64,000 bases of DNA from Rhizobium lentis (GTDB lineage: Bacteria; Pseudomonadota; Alphaproteobacteria; Rhizobiales; Rhizobiaceae). The stretch lies in NCBI RefSeq assembly GCF_014200175.1, contig NZ_JACHBD010000005.1, forward strand, positions 372,001 to 436,000, given 5' to 3'. Numbering within the stretch: position 1 is the first letter of the stretch; each line of letters starts with the position of its first letter. Positions 26,436 to 35,865 of this stretch are shown here, one piece after another. Position numbers and translations under genes: made by a program. The notes beneath the pieces are model-generated. The model was not told the origin of the DNA. It worked only from the letters and a program-made list of their open reading frames with translations, and did not search any database.

Positions 26436-27623
26436 ATGACATTTACCGGCCTGCCTCCGGAAGCCGTGCCCGCTCTGATGACCGGGATCGTCACCCCTCA
26501 CCCCTCTATCGCCGGCCGCGCCGATGCCTACCTGCCCTCACCCTGCATCCAGAACCATGCAGCAAATCTCGCCTTTCTTCCCGACGGCACGCTGACCTGC
26601 GTCTGGTTCGGCGGCACAATGGAGGGCATGGGAGACATTTCGATTTACATGTCGCGGCTGGCGCCTGGCTCCCAGCGCTGGTCGGAACCGGAAAGGATGA
26701 GCGACGATCCTGAGAAATCCGAGCAGAACCCATTGATTTTCAATGCGCCGGACGGAAAGACATGGCTGCTCTACACATCGCAGACCTCAGGCAACCAGGA
26801 TGGCTCGATTGTCAAATGCCGTATATCGGATGACGGCGGCAAGACATTCGGCGCGGTCAACATCCTCTGCGGCAGTCCCGGTACCTTCGTTCGCCAACCG
26901 ATCATCGTCAACGATCGGGGCGACTGGCTGCTGCCGATCTTCCGCTGCGTCGGGCTTGAGGGCCAACGCTGGAGCGGCGATGCCGATACGGCAGCGGTGC
27001 TGGTCTCGCGCGACGGCGGCGCGAGCTGGCAAATGCGTGATGTTCCGGACAGTCTCGGCGCCGTGCACATGAACATTCTGCCGCTTGGCGGCGACGAGAT
27101 GATCGCCTTCTACCGCAATCGTTTCGCCGAAACCATCCTTTCCAGCCGGTCGGCGGATGGCGGCGAAACATGGAGCCCGCCCGAGCCGACCGGACTGCCG
27201 AACAACAACTCCTCCATTCAGGCCACCGTTCTGAAAAATGGGGGGATTGCAATCGTCTACAACCATTCGAACGCGACGATGTCGGACGCGCGGCGGCAGT
27301 CTCTCTACGACGAAATCGAGGGTGACGAAGCTGGAAAGAGCGCTGCAATCGTTGCCGACGCCGGCCCCAAGGCGGTCTGGGGTGTTCCGCGCGCGCCGCT
27401 CAGCGTGGCGATCTCAAGGGATGGCGGCAGGACCTTTCCGGATCGCATGGATCTCGATACGGGCGACGGCTTCTGCCTCAGCAACAATTCCAAGGATTCC
27501 CTGAACCGCGAATTCTCCTATCCCTCGGTCATTGAGGGCAGCGATGGCACGTTGCATGTCGCCTACACCTATTACCGGCGCGCCATCAAATATGTGCGGC
27601 TCGCTCCGCAGGCGCTGCCGTAG
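26436..27623 (+). CDS. Sialidase-fold (BNR/Asp-box) protein without signal peptide
   Basis: 395 aa. Four Asp-box repeats mark a six-bladed propeller: SDDGGKTF (131-138), SRDGGASW, SADGGETW and SRDGGRTF. The N-terminus has no Sec or Tat signal, so unlike secreted sialidases it should act in the cytoplasm, on a compound brought in by the ABC importer. It follows the aldolase gene by 11 bp with GAGGAG before the ATG. It may be a glycosidase, a lyase or an isomerase with this fold; catalytic residues were not securely assigned. Confidence 0.8.
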   Translation: MTFTGLPPEAVPALMTGIVTPHPSIAGRADAYLPSPCIQNHAANLAFLPDGTLTCVWFGGTMEGMGDISIYMSRLAPGSQRWSEPERMSDDPEKSEQNPLIFNAPDGKTWLLYTSQTSGNQDGSIVKCRISDDGGKTFGAVNILCGSPGTFVRQPIIVNDRGDWLLPIFRCVGLEGQRWSGDADTAAVLVSRDGGASWQMRDVPDSLGAVHMNILPLGGDEMIAFYRNRFAETILSSRSADGGETWSPPEPTGLPNNNSSIQATVLKNGGIAIVYNHSNATMSDARRQSLYDEIEGDEAGKSAAIVADAGPKAVWGVPRAPLSVAISRDGGRTFPDRMDLDTGDGFCLSNNSKDSLNREFSYPSVIEGSDGTLHVAYTYYRRAIKYVRLAPQALP

Positions 27624-27959
27624 GCAAGATGCGGCCTGGAATTGTAAATCTGCCTTCCGATCCCCGCGTAAATAGGGAACCGAGGAGATTGGGCGGCCAC
27701 GCCGAGTATTTGACAACAGATTGGCTCCCCACCGCCGCGACGGCGGCTGACCTTTTAACTGCCTGTTTCATCCGACCACATCCTAAATGTTTGATTTATA
27801 ATACTATGTTTATGTAATGCGATCCGCTGAAACCTGTTCTGCCGCATGTTCGGGAATAAAATATCCCCGAGCCGGGAAAGCTGGCTTGACATTGATCTTA
27901 CAACTTTACAATAAATGGGGTAACACTATTGCCGCAAGATCTTGCAGGAGGACTGGTTC
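27624..27959 (+). promoter_or_regulatory. 336-bp gap with candidate promoter before the iron alcohol dehydrogenase
   Basis: No gene is seen here. ATTGTAAAT at 27641-27649 repeats a half-site of the divergent operator, and its inverted form TTTACAAT lies at 27905-27912. A TTGACA at 27886-27891 followed by ACAATA at 27908-27913 (16-bp spacer) is a plausible sigma-70 promoter that overlaps the second half-site. This suggests a second promoter under the same GntR regulator. A short GC hairpin near 27730 has no T-run and is not called as a terminator. Confidence 0.4.
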
Positions 27960-29093
27960 ATGGCCAGCTTGGATTCGCCAATCACGATCATTCGGCCGCA
28001 TCTGATCGAATTCGGCATCGGCACGGCGGCAAAGCTCGGCAAATGGGCCGCGGAAAAGGGCTATAGGCGCACGCTTGTCATCTCCGACGCTTTCAATGCC
28101 TCGCGCATCGACCTGCTGGAATTAAAGGGCGACGTGACGGTCTTTGCCGAAGTAACGCCCGAGCCGGATACGGCCAACCTCGAAAAAGTCCTGGCGGCGG
28201 CCAACGGCGCCGACGCCGAGCTGATCGTCGGCTTCGGCGGCGGCAGCGCCATGGATCTGGCAAAACTCGCTGCCGTTCTTGCCGGCTCGGCGCAGACGCT
28301 GCATGACGTCGTCGGACCCAACAAGGTGCATGGGCCGCGCAAGGCAGCGCTTGCCCAGGTGCCGACGACATCGGGCACCGGCAGCGAGGCCGGTATCCGC
28401 GCGCTCGTCACCGACCCCCGGACAAAGGCCAAGCTTGCAGTCGAAAGCCTGCATATGCTGGCAGATATCGCCGTCATCGATCCGGCCCTGACCTTCAGCG
28501 TGCCGGCCCGCACCACGGCCGCCACCGGCGTCGACGCCATGGCCCATTGCGTCGAGGCCTTTACCAACCGCAAGGCCCATCCGATGATCGATATCTATGC
28601 AATCGAGGGAACGCGGCTGGTCGGCAAATATCTCGCTCGCGCCGTCAGGGCCGGCAACGACGCCGAAGCGCGCGCCGGCCTGTCACTGGCCTCGCTTTAT
28701 GGCGGCTTCTGCCTTGGCCCGGTCAACACCGCCGGCGGCCATGCGCTCGCCTATCCGCTCGGCACGCGCTGGCATGTGGCGCATGGCGCGGCCAATGCGC
28801 TGATCTTCCCGCATGTTCTCGCCTTCAACACGCCGTCTGCGCCCGAGAAGACGAAAGCGGTGATGGCAGCGCTTGGATGTCAAACCTCGGAAAACTCAGG
28901 CTCCGTCTTCGATGCGGCCTACGCTTTCTGCGCCGGACTTGGCATCGAGATGAAACTGTCGGGCCTCGGCGTGCCGGAAAGCGATCTCGACGCCATGGCC
29001 GACGACGCGTTTGCCATCCGGCGCCTGCTCGACAACAATCCGCGCGACCTTACGCGCGCCGACATTCGCTCGATTTACGCGGCCGCCTTTTAG
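27960..29093 (+). CDS. Iron-containing alcohol dehydrogenase family protein
   Basis: 377 aa type III dehydrogenase. It has the NAD(P)-binding GFGGGSAMDLAK, the GTGSEA segment, the metal-binding GVDAMAHCVEAF and GGHALAYPLG, and the second histidine in VAHGAANALIFPHV. The ATG at 27960 follows GGAGGA. It probably oxidises an aldehyde or alcohol intermediate between the aldolase and the kinase steps, or reduces a maleylacetate-like compound; the family does not allow a choice. It lies 30 bp before the pdxA2-like gene. Confidence 0.87.
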   Translation: MASLDSPITIIRPHLIEFGIGTAAKLGKWAAEKGYRRTLVISDAFNASRIDLLELKGDVTVFAEVTPEPDTANLEKVLAAANGADAELIVGFGGGSAMDLAKLAAVLAGSAQTLHDVVGPNKVHGPRKAALAQVPTTSGTGSEAGIRALVTDPRTKAKLAVESLHMLADIAVIDPALTFSVPARTTAATGVDAMAHCVEAFTNRKAHPMIDIYAIEGTRLVGKYLARAVRAGNDAEARAGLSLASLYGGFCLGPVNTAGGHALAYPLGTRWHVAHGAANALIFPHVLAFNTPSAPEKTKAVMAALGCQTSENSGSVFDAAYAFCAGLGIEMKLSGLGVPESDLDAMADDAFAIRRLLDNNPRDLTRADIRSIYAAAF

Positions 29094-29123
29094 GCGACAC
29101 GGTTTTCAGAAGGGACTTTGATC

Positions 29124-30110
29124 ATGGACAGGAATGCGAAAGTCGCCGTCACGCTCGGTGATCCCGCCGGCGTCGGCCCCGAGGTGATCGTCAAGGCCCT
29201 GGCGGCTCTTCCGAGCGAAGAGCGCCGCGATTTCGTCATCATCGGCAATGTCGAAGCGCTGGAACGCGCCGACCGCGTCAGCGGCACCGGGCTGAAATTC
29301 GGGCCGGCCGATGCCCCCGGCGATGACAGGATCGCCGTCGATGAAGTCCCGCTCAGCGCGGCCCTCCCCGAAATCGGCAAGGTCAGCCCCGTCGCCGGCG
29401 ATGCCTCGGTGCGCTACATCACCCGCGCGGTCGATCTCGCCATATCAGGGCAAGCCGATGTCATCGTCACCGCGCCGATCAACAAGGAGGCGATGAACCT
29501 TGCCGGCCATCATCATGACGGCCATACCGGGCTGCTCGCCCATCTCACCGGTTCGAAAAGCTCCTTCATGCTGCTTGCCTCCGAGCGGCTGAACACCATC
29601 CATGTCTCGACCCATATCTCGCTGAAGGGCGCGATCGAACGCGCCAAGACCGAGCGGGTGCTGGCGACCATCGAAGCCGGCCACCGCCATTTTCTGCGCC
29701 TCGGCAAAAAGGCGCGCATCGCGGTTGCCGGCCTCAATCCGCATTGCGGCGAAAATGGCCTGTTCGGCACCGAGGACATGGAATTCCTGGCGCCGGCGGT
29801 CGAGCAGGCCCGGGCCAATGGCATCGACGTCGTCGGCCCGATCTCCGCCGACACGGTCTTCGCCCGCGCCTATAATGGCGCCTTCGACCTCGTCATCGCC
29901 CAATATCACGATCAGGGCCACATCCCGATCAAGCTCGTCGCCTTCGAAACGGCGGTCAACGTCTCGCTTGGTCTGCCGATCGACCGCGTCTCGGTCGACC
30001 ACGGCACCGCTTTCGACATCGCCGGCACCGGCAAGGCCAACCACGTCAACATGCTCTCGGCCATCGCCTATGCGCGGCTGATGGCGCGCTCACCGCGGCG
30101 GGAGATGTGA
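29124..30110 (+). CDS. PdxA2-type 4-phospho-acid-sugar dehydrogenase
   Basis: 328 aa of the PdxA family. Conserved parts include [12 protein letters not shown] (residues 9-20), the metal-binding GHHHDGHTG, the NPHCGENG block and the [11 protein letters not shown] motif near the C-terminus. In genomes with a DUF1537 kinase, PdxA2 oxidises and decarboxylates 4-phospho-erythronate or -threonate to dihydroxyacetone phosphate, instead of serving pyridoxal synthesis. The DUF1537 gene at 18453 makes that role the best call. The ATG at 29124 follows AAGGGA; a TTG two codons earlier is less likely. Confidence 0.88.
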   Translation: MDRNAKVAVTLGDPAGVGPEVIVKALAALPSEERRDFVIIGNVEALERADRVSGTGLKFGPADAPGDDRIAVDEVPLSAALPEIGKVSPVAGDASVRYITRAVDLAISGQADVIVTAPINKEAMNLAGHHHDGHTGLLAHLTGSKSSFMLLASERLNTIHVSTHISLKGAIERAKTERVLATIEAGHRHFLRLGKKARIAVAGLNPHCGENGLFGTEDMEFLAPAVEQARANGIDVVGPISADTVFARAYNGAFDLVIAQYHDQGHIPIKLVAFETAVNVSLGLPIDRVSVDHGTAFDIAGTGKANHVNMLSAIAYARLMARSPRREM

Positions 30111-30238
30111 TCGGAGCGTCCGAGGAAACAAGAAGGGCGCTCCTCACGAAAACACAATATTCTACTACCGCCTCGTCAATAGACCGAAGAGACGGCGGTT
30201 CGTGAATGCTCGCCGACGCAAGTTGCCGGACAGGGATT

Positions 30239-31147
30239 ATGTCGCTATCTTGCAGAAAGGCACGAACAGCAAAGGAGGTTGCCTACGTCACAGCGGGACG
30301 CCTGATCCAGCACTATCAAGACTTCTGCCTTTCCAAGGGTATCGATTTCACACGCATTGATTCCGTACGGCCGCATGACGATACAACGCTCTTCTGCAGC
30401 GCTGGAATGCAGCAATACAAAGCCCTCTTCTCCGATCCCTCCTATAGTGGAACAGTCGCAAACAGCCAGGCTTGCCTGCGCATGGGCGACCTCGACGAGA
30501 TCGGCGACGGAACTCATCTCCTCCATTTCACCATGCTCGGCCTTTTCTCTTTCAGGGAAATGACCGTCGGCAACGCCATCGACTTCTGGCTCGAACTTCT
30601 GGCAACGCTTGGCCTCGTGCCGGATCATGTGACGATCCATCCCGACCGTCTGGCCGAATGGACGCCGCTCTATGACGGGCGTGCGGCGATCGTTGCAGAT
30701 CCGGAATGCATATGGAGTGATGGCAGCATCAGCGGATACTGCACCGAGTTTTACAAGGATGGTGTCGAAATCGGAAACATCGTCAATCCGCTTGGAACCT
30801 GCATCGACGTCGGCTTCGGCACAGAGCGTCTCGATATGATCGTCAACGGCACGCCGCCAGACGATGCGCTCGGGACATTGTGCGAGACGGTGCTGACAAT
30901 CGTGGAAAGCGGCTACCGGCCTGGCAACAAGGAGCAGGGATACGTCCTGCGAAAACTGCTCCGTCGCATCCACAAGATGGGCGGCTCACTCGATCATCCC
31001 TTCTTCGCAGAAGAGATCGAACGCCAGCTGCGGCTCAGCGCTAAATATCTGCGCCTGCGCGACCGGCACCCGGATATGAGTCCCGGCTGGTGGTTCGACA
31101 CCCATGGCATCGATCTCTCCGACATCGGTGAGACGATCGACGAATAG
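30239..31147 (+). CDS. Miniature alanyl-tRNA-synthetase-like protein (class II catalytic core only)
   Basis: 302 aa against about 880 for AlaRS. The class II core is recognisable: motif 1 region with RPHDDTTLFCSAGMQQYK (AlaRS DPTLLFTNAGM), motif 2 with CLRMGDLDEIGDGTH and LLHFTMLGLFSFREM, and motif 3 GFGTERLDM (192-200). YVLRKLLRRI follows, then WWFDTHGIDLSDI, which mirrors the AlaRS LYDTYGFPLDLT segment. About 120 residues of the tRNA-recognition domain, and the whole editing and C-Ala parts, are absent. It may activate an amino acid for transfer to a carrier or small molecule. The start is uncertain: ATG at 30206 or 30239, and an AAAGGAGG at 30270 has no start codon after it. It lies 128 bp after pdxA2. 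Confidence 0.75.
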   Translation: MSLSCRKARTAKEVAYVTAGRLIQHYQDFCLSKGIDFTRIDSVRPHDDTTLFCSAGMQQYKALFSDPSYSGTVANSQACLRMGDLDEIGDGTHLLHFTMLGLFSFREMTVGNAIDFWLELLATLGLVPDHVTIHPDRLAEWTPLYDGRAAIVADPECIWSDGSISGYCTEFYKDGVEIGNIVNPLGTCIDVGFGTERLDMIVNGTPPDDALGTLCETVLTIVESGYRPGNKEQGYVLRKLLRRIHKMGGSLDHPFFAEEIERQLRLSAKYLRLRDRHPDMSPGWWFDTHGIDLSDIGETIDE

Positions 31148-31155
31148 CGTGAACA

Positions 31156-31184
31156 GGCCTCCCGAGAAAACCGGGAGGCCTTAG
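31156..31184. terminator. Bidirectional terminator between the AlaRS-like gene and glpK
   Basis: Perfect 9-bp stem GGCCTCCCG (31156-31164) with CGGGAGGCC (31172-31180) and a 7-base loop, sitting between two convergent genes. The flanking T-run is short. Confidence 0.7.
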
Positions 31185-31199
31185 CCGCTCCGTCCGTCG

Positions 31200-32702
31200 C
31201 TACCCCGCAGCTGTATCCGAAATCATCCGCGATACGGCGTTTTTCCAGCCGATGATCTTGGCCTGACGCTCGCCCTCCTCGATCGACGGGCTGAAGCGGC
31301 GGTCGCAGGCCCAGGCTTGCGCAAACTCCCGCCGGCCGGGCCAGATGCCGGCCTTCGAGCCGGCAAGCCAGGCCGCACCAAGTGCCGTCGTCTCGCGGAT
31401 CGCCGACCGGTCAACTGGATTGCCGGTCATGTCGGCCAGGCATTGCATCGTCCAGTCGGAAGCCGCCATGCCGCCGTCGACTCGCAGCACGGTTTCCAGC
31501 TGGTTGACACCCCAGTCCTTCTTCATCGCCACAAGCAGGTCGAGCGTCTGATAGGCGACGGATTCAAGCACGGCGCGGGCAAATTCCGCCGGCCCGCTGT
31601 TTCGTGTCAGGCCGAAGATCGCGCCGCGCGCCGCCGGGTCCCAGTAGGGCGCGCCCAGCCCGGTGAAGGCCGGAACGATATAGACCTGCTGCCCGGGATC
31701 GGCCTTGGCCGCAAGCACGCCTGCCTCGGACGCCTGCTCGATGATACCGAGCCCATCGCGCAGCCATTGCACGGCGGCACCGGCGATGAAGATCGAGCCT
31801 TCGAGCGCATAGGTCGTCTCGCCGTCGAGGCGGCAGGCGATGGTCGTCAGCATCCGGTTGGTGGAGGAAACACGGTCCCGGCCGGTGTTCAGCAGGGCGA
31901 AACAGCCGGTGCCATAGGTGGATTTCATCATGCCGGGCTCGAAGCAGGCGTTGCCCACGGCCGCCGCCTGCTGGTCGCCGGCCACCCCGAGGATCGGAAG
32001 CTCCACACCGAAGAGAGCCTTATCAACGCGGCCGAAATCGTCGGCGCATTCCCTGACCTCTGGCAGCATCGCTGTGGGAATACCGAGAATGCCGAGCAGC
32101 TCCTCGTCCCAGGCGCCGTCATCGATATTATAGAGCAGCGTTCGCGATGCATTGGTTGCATCGGTCGCGTGCACGCGGCCGCCGGTCAGCTTGTAGATCA
32201 ACCAACTGTCGATCGTACCGAAGCAGACCTCGCCTGCCTCCGCCTTCTCGCGCAGCCCATCGACATTGTCGAGCAGCCAGCGCAGCTTTGTCCCCGAAAA
32301 GTACGGGTCGAGCAGCAGCCCGGTCTTGGCGCTGAACAGCTTCTCATATCCGTCCGCCTTCAGGCTTTCGCACATTTCCGCCGTACGGCGGTCCTGCCAG
32401 ACGATCGCGCGGTGAAGAGGAGTTCCGGACCGGCGATCCCAGACGACCGCCGTCTCGCGCTGGTTGGTGATGCCGACGGCGGAAATATCGGTAGGCTTCA
32501 AACCGGCATCGGCGATCGCCTTGCGCGCCGTATCGGCGACGGACTGCCAGATTTCGGCCGCGTCGTGCTCCACCCATCCCGGCTGCGGATAATATTGGGT
32601 GATCTCCGCCTGCGCCGATCCGGCCATTTTCATGCCGCCATCGAAGATAATCGCGCGCGAAGACGTCGTGCCCTGGTCGATCGAAAGAATATAGCCGCTC
32701 AT
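31200..32702 (-). CDS. glpK: Glycerol kinase
   Basis: 500 aa FGGY-family kinase that phosphorylates glycerol to sn-glycerol 3-phosphate. It begins [20 protein letters not shown] (phosphate-binding loop) and has [11 protein letters not shown] in the glycerol-binding region and the FGGY signature near [20 protein letters not shown]. The ATG at 32702 matches the usual GlpK start; an in-frame codon at 32762 is too far upstream. It ends the glycerol operon, after the binding-protein gene glpV. With GlpD it makes the complete route from glycerol to dihydroxyacetone phosphate. Confidence 0.95.
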   Translation of the reverse strand: MSGYILSIDQGTTSSRAIIFDGGMKMAGSAQAEITQYYPQPGWVEHDAAEIWQSVADTARKAIADAGLKPTDISAVGITNQRETAVVWDRRSGTPLHRAIVWQDRRTAEMCESLKADGYEKLFSAKTGLLLDPYFSGTKLRWLLDNVDGLREKAEAGEVCFGTIDSWLIYKLTGGRVHATDATNASRTLLYNIDDGAWDEELLGILGIPTAMLPEVRECADDFGRVDKALFGVELPILGVAGDQQAAAVGNACFEPGMMKSTYGTGCFALLNTGRDRVSSTNRMLTTIACRLDGETTYALEGSIFIAGAAVQWLRDGLGIIEQASEAGVLAAKADPGQQVYIVPAFTGLGAPYWDPAARGAIFGLTRNSGPAEFARAVLESVAYQTLDLLVAMKKDWGVNQLETVLRVDGGMAASDWTMQCLADMTGNPVDRSAIRETTALGAAWLAGSKAGIWPGRREFAQAWACDRRFSPSIEEGERQAKIIGWKNAVSRMISDTAAG

Positions 32703-32850
32703 ATCCGTTTCCGGCTCGCACGAAACCGCTCCGCCCCAGGAGGGCGGATGCGGGGATTTCATGAGAGAAAGATTGTGGGTGCCACCGGCTTGCTGCCGGT
32801 GGCGGGAAGGGGATGGCCGGAAGCCTCGTCGCCTCCGGCCGAGGTGCGCC

Positions 32851-34575
32851 TTACTTCGACTGCCAGCTCTTGACGAGTTCGTCGTAGTTGACGGTGACCG
32901 GCTTTTCCTTCTCGTTCTCGATCTTCAGCTGCGGCGCAAGGTTGCCCTTCTTCACCGCATCCGCGTTCCAATAAGCGAGATCATGCTCTTCGGCGAGCTT
33001 CGGGCCGATATCGCCCTGAACGCCCGATTTCTCGATACGGCCCATGACCTTCTCCTGCTCGCCGCAAAGAGAATCCATGGCTTCCTGCGGTGTCTTCGCA
33101 CCGGAGGAAGCATCGCCGATTGCCTGCCACCAAAGCTGAGCCAGCTTCGGATAGTCCGGAACGTTGGTACCGGTTGGCGACCACTGAACACGCGCCGGCG
33201 AACGATAGAACTCGATCAGACCGCCGAGCTTCGGAGCACGCTCCGTAAAGCTCTTGTCGCGAATGGTGGATTCGCGGATGAAGGTGAGACCGAGCTGGCT
33301 CTTCTTCACGTCGACCGTCTTGGAAGTCACGAACTGTGCATAGAGCCAGGCAGCTTTCGCACGGTCCGTCGGGGTCGATTTCATCAGCGTCCAGGAACCG
33401 ACGTCCTGATAACCGAGCTTCATGCCGTCTTTCCAGTAAACGCCATGCGGGCTCGGCGCCATACGCCATTTCGGCGTGCCGTCCTCGTTCATGACAGGCA
33501 GGCCAGGCTTGACCATGTCTGCGGTAAACGCCGTGTACCAGAAGATCTGCTGCGCGACGTTACCCTGTGCCGGAACGGGACCGGATTCCGAGAAGGTCAT
33601 GCCCTGAGCTTCCGGCGGCGCGTAAGCCTTCAACCAATCGAGGTACTTCTGGATCGAATAGACCGATGCCGGACCGTTGGTATCGCCGCCGCGGGCGACG
33701 CACGAACCGACGGGGCGCGACTTCTCGTCGACCTTGATACCCCATTCGTCGACCGGAAGACCGTTCGGCAGACCCTTGTCACCGTTGCCGGCCATCGAAA
33801 GCCAGGCATCGGTGAAGCGCCAGCCGAGCGACGGGTCCTTCTTGCCGTAGTCCATGTGGCCGAAGACCTTCTTGCCGTTCTCGTCACGGCCGGTAAAGAA
33901 TTCGGCGATGTCCTCATAAGCCGACCAATTGACCGGAACGCCGAGGTCGTAGCCGTATTTCGCCTTGAAATCAGCCTTGTTCTTCTCATCGTTAAACCAG
34001 TCGTAGCGGAACCAGTAGAGGTTGGCGAACTGCTGGTCAGGAAGCTGGTAGAGCTTCTTGTCCGGCGCCGTCGTGAACTTGGTGCCGATGAAGTCGTCGA
34101 TATCGAGGCCGGGGTTGGTAACGTCCTTGCCTTCGCCGGCCATCCAGTCAGTCAGGTTGCGCACCTGCTGATAGCGCCAGTGGGTCCCGATCAGGTCGGA
34201 GTCGTTGACCCAGCCGTCATAAAGGTTCTGACCGGTCTGCATCTGTGTCTGGATCTTCTCGACAACGTCGCCCTCTTGAATGACGTCGTGCGTGACCTTG
34301 ATGCCGGTGATCGCAGTAAAGGCCGGAGCCAGAACTTCGGACTCATACTTGTGGGTGGTCAAGGTTTCCGAAACGACCTTGATCTCCATGCCGGCGAATG
34401 GCTTCGCAGCATCGACGAACCACTGCATTTCCTTTTCCTGGTCGGCGCGAGAGAGCGTCGACATGTCGCCGATCTCTTTATCCAGGAAAGTCTTTGCCTC
34501 GTCCATGCCGGCATAGGCCGACCCGGTCATGGCCAGCAGTACCGCTGCTGTCGTCGTCAATAAATGCCTTCGCAT
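32851..34575 (-). CDS. glpV: Glycerol ABC transporter substrate-binding protein
   Basis: 574 aa periplasmic binding protein with a Sec signal peptide ([20 protein letters not shown], cleavage after AYA at residue 22). It is large for a family 1 binding protein, as known for GlpV of Rhizobium leguminosarum. It captures glycerol in the periplasm for the GlpP/GlpQ channel. The ATG at 34575 follows GGGAGGACATT, which is clearly better than an in-frame codon at 34647. It is preceded by glpU and followed 148 bp later by glpK; the gap has no obvious terminator. Confidence 0.9.
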   Translation of the reverse strand: MRRHLLTTTAAVLLAMTGSAYAGMDEAKTFLDKEIGDMSTLSRADQEKEMQWFVDAAKPFAGMEIKVVSETLTTHKYESEVLAPAFTAITGIKVTHDVIQEGDVVEKIQTQMQTGQNLYDGWVNDSDLIGTHWRYQQVRNLTDWMAGEGKDVTNPGLDIDDFIGTKFTTAPDKKLYQLPDQQFANLYWFRYDWFNDEKNKADFKAKYGYDLGVPVNWSAYEDIAEFFTGRDENGKKVFGHMDYGKKDPSLGWRFTDAWLSMAGNGDKGLPNGLPVDEWGIKVDEKSRPVGSCVARGGDTNGPASVYSIQKYLDWLKAYAPPEAQGMTFSESGPVPAQGNVAQQIFWYTAFTADMVKPGLPVMNEDGTPKWRMAPSPHGVYWKDGMKLGYQDVGSWTLMKSTPTDRAKAAWLYAQFVTSKTVDVKKSQLGLTFIRESTIRDKSFTERAPKLGGLIEFYRSPARVQWSPTGTNVPDYPKLAQLWWQAIGDASSGAKTPQEAMDSLCGEQEKVMGRIEKSGVQGDIGPKLAEEHDLAYWNADAVKKGNLAPQLKIENEKEKPVTVNYDELVKSWQSK

Positions 34576-34656
34576 AATGTCCTCCCAGGGTTTGCGATTG
34601 CGGTCTTCACGTCTCAGGTGGCCAGAAATACCCCCGGCCATCTGCATCAGCTTGCC

Positions 34657-34953
34657 TCACACGTAACGGAATACGCCGACGGCGTAGACGACGGAGAGGG
34701 CGAGAGCCCACCAGAGGCTTGATCCCGCGAGACCAAGCCAGGCAAGATTGATAAAGGCGCTGCCGAGCAGCGAAAGGAAAAGCCGGTCACCGCGCGTCGT
34801 CTCGAAGCGCAGGATTCCGATCCGCGGGTTGCCGCCCGGCACGGCATACTCCCAGACCCCCATGCCGATCAGCAGCAATACGATGACGATGAAGAAAGCG
34901 GCCGTAGGCCAGGTCCATGCCATCCATGAAAAATCGGGAAGCGAAAAGCTCAT
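34657..34953 (-). CDS. glpU: Small membrane protein of the glycerol ABC system (DUF2160)
   Basis: 98 aa with three hydrophobic segments (residues 10-33, 56-76 and about 80-95) and a WEYAVPGGNPRIGILRF loop between the first two. It belongs to the DUF2160 family that is encoded only within glycerol-type ABC operons. It is probably an accessory subunit of the permease in the inner membrane. The ATG at 34953 overlaps the glpQ stop by one base (TGATG); the preceding in-frame codon is TTG. Role unknown. Confidence 0.85.
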   Translation of the reverse strand: MSFSLPDFSWMAWTWPTAAFFIVIVLLLIGMGVWEYAVPGGNPRIGILRFETTRGDRLFLSLLGSAFINLAWLGLAGSSLWWALALSVVYAVGVFRYV

Positions 34954-35864
34954 CAAACCCTCCCCAGGGCGAAGCCCTTAGCGATGTAATTGCGCACGAA
35001 CCAGATCACCAGCGCCCCTGGGATTAAGGTCACCACACCCGCAGCGGCGAGCAGACCCCAATCCATGCCGGATGCCGAGACGGTACGGGTCATGGTGGCA
35101 GCGATCGGCTTCGCGTCGGTCGTCGTCAACGTTCTTGCGATCAGCAACTCGACCCAGGAGAACATGAAGCAGAAGAAGCAGGCGACACCGATGCCGCTCG
35201 CAATCAGCGGCGTGAAGATCTTCAGGAAGAATCGTGGGAACGAGTAGCCGTCGATATAAGCCGTTTCGTCGATTTCCTTGGGCACGCCCGACATGAAGCC
35301 TTCAAGAATCCAGACCGCCAGCGGCACGTTGAAGAGGCAATGCGCCAATGCCACGGCGATGTGCGTATCGATCAGTCCAAACGCCGAATAGAGCTGGAAG
35401 AACGGCAGGGCAAAGACGGCCGGCGGCGCCATCCGGTTCGTCAGCAGCCAGAAGAAGAGATGCTTGTCGCCGAGGAACCGATAACGGGAGAAGGCATAGG
35501 CGGCCGGCAACGCGACCGCCACCGAGATCACCATGTTCATGACGACATAAGTGATCGAATTGAGATAGCCGGAATACCACGCTTTCTCCGTAAAGATCGT
35601 CACGTAATTGGCGATCGTCGGGTTATGCGGATAAAGCGTCAGAGAATTGACGATTTCCGCATTGGTCTTGAAGCTCATGTTGACGAGCCAGTAGATCGGC
35701 AGCAGCAGCACGATGATATAGATCGTCGGAACCAGCCACCACCAGCGCGATTCCTCGCCGCGCCGGCGCATCAGACGGCTAACCTCATCGGAGGAGAGAC
35801 CGCTTGCGACATTGGTAACGCCCGAGATTTTTCGGCTCGCTGTCGTTTCGTTGGAGGCGCTCAT
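34953..35864 (-). CDS. glpQ: Glycerol ABC transporter permease GlpQ
   Basis: 303 aa MalG-type permease. An N-terminal cytosolic extension of about 40 residues ends in RRRGEESRW, followed by six membrane segments. The EAA loop is KEIDETAYIDGYSFPRFFLKIF, the standard contact site for the ATPase. It follows glpP after 1 bp and is coupled to glpU. Forms the inner-membrane channel with GlpP. Confidence 0.9.
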   Translation of the reverse strand: MSASNETTASRKISGVTNVASGLSSDEVSRLMRRRGEESRWWWLVPTIYIIVLLLPIYWLVNMSFKTNAEIVNSLTLYPHNPTIANYVTIFTEKAWYSGYLNSITYVVMNMVISVAVALPAAYAFSRYRFLGDKHLFFWLLTNRMAPPAVFALPFFQLYSAFGLIDTHIAVALAHCLFNVPLAVWILEGFMSGVPKEIDETAYIDGYSFPRFFLKIFTPLIASGIGVACFFCFMFSWVELLIARTLTTTDAKPIAATMTRTVSASGMDWGLLAAAGVVTLIPGALVIWFVRNYIAKGFALGRV

Positions 35865-35865
35865 T

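Noticed and set aside
27728..27745. Terminator after the sialidase-fold gene
   Set aside because: CCGCC/GGCGG makes only a five-bp stem with no T-run directly after it.
30239..31147. AlaX-type tRNA-Ala editing protein
   Set aside because: The similarity is to the catalytic core of AlaRS (class II motifs 1-3), and the editing-domain HxxxH motif is absent.
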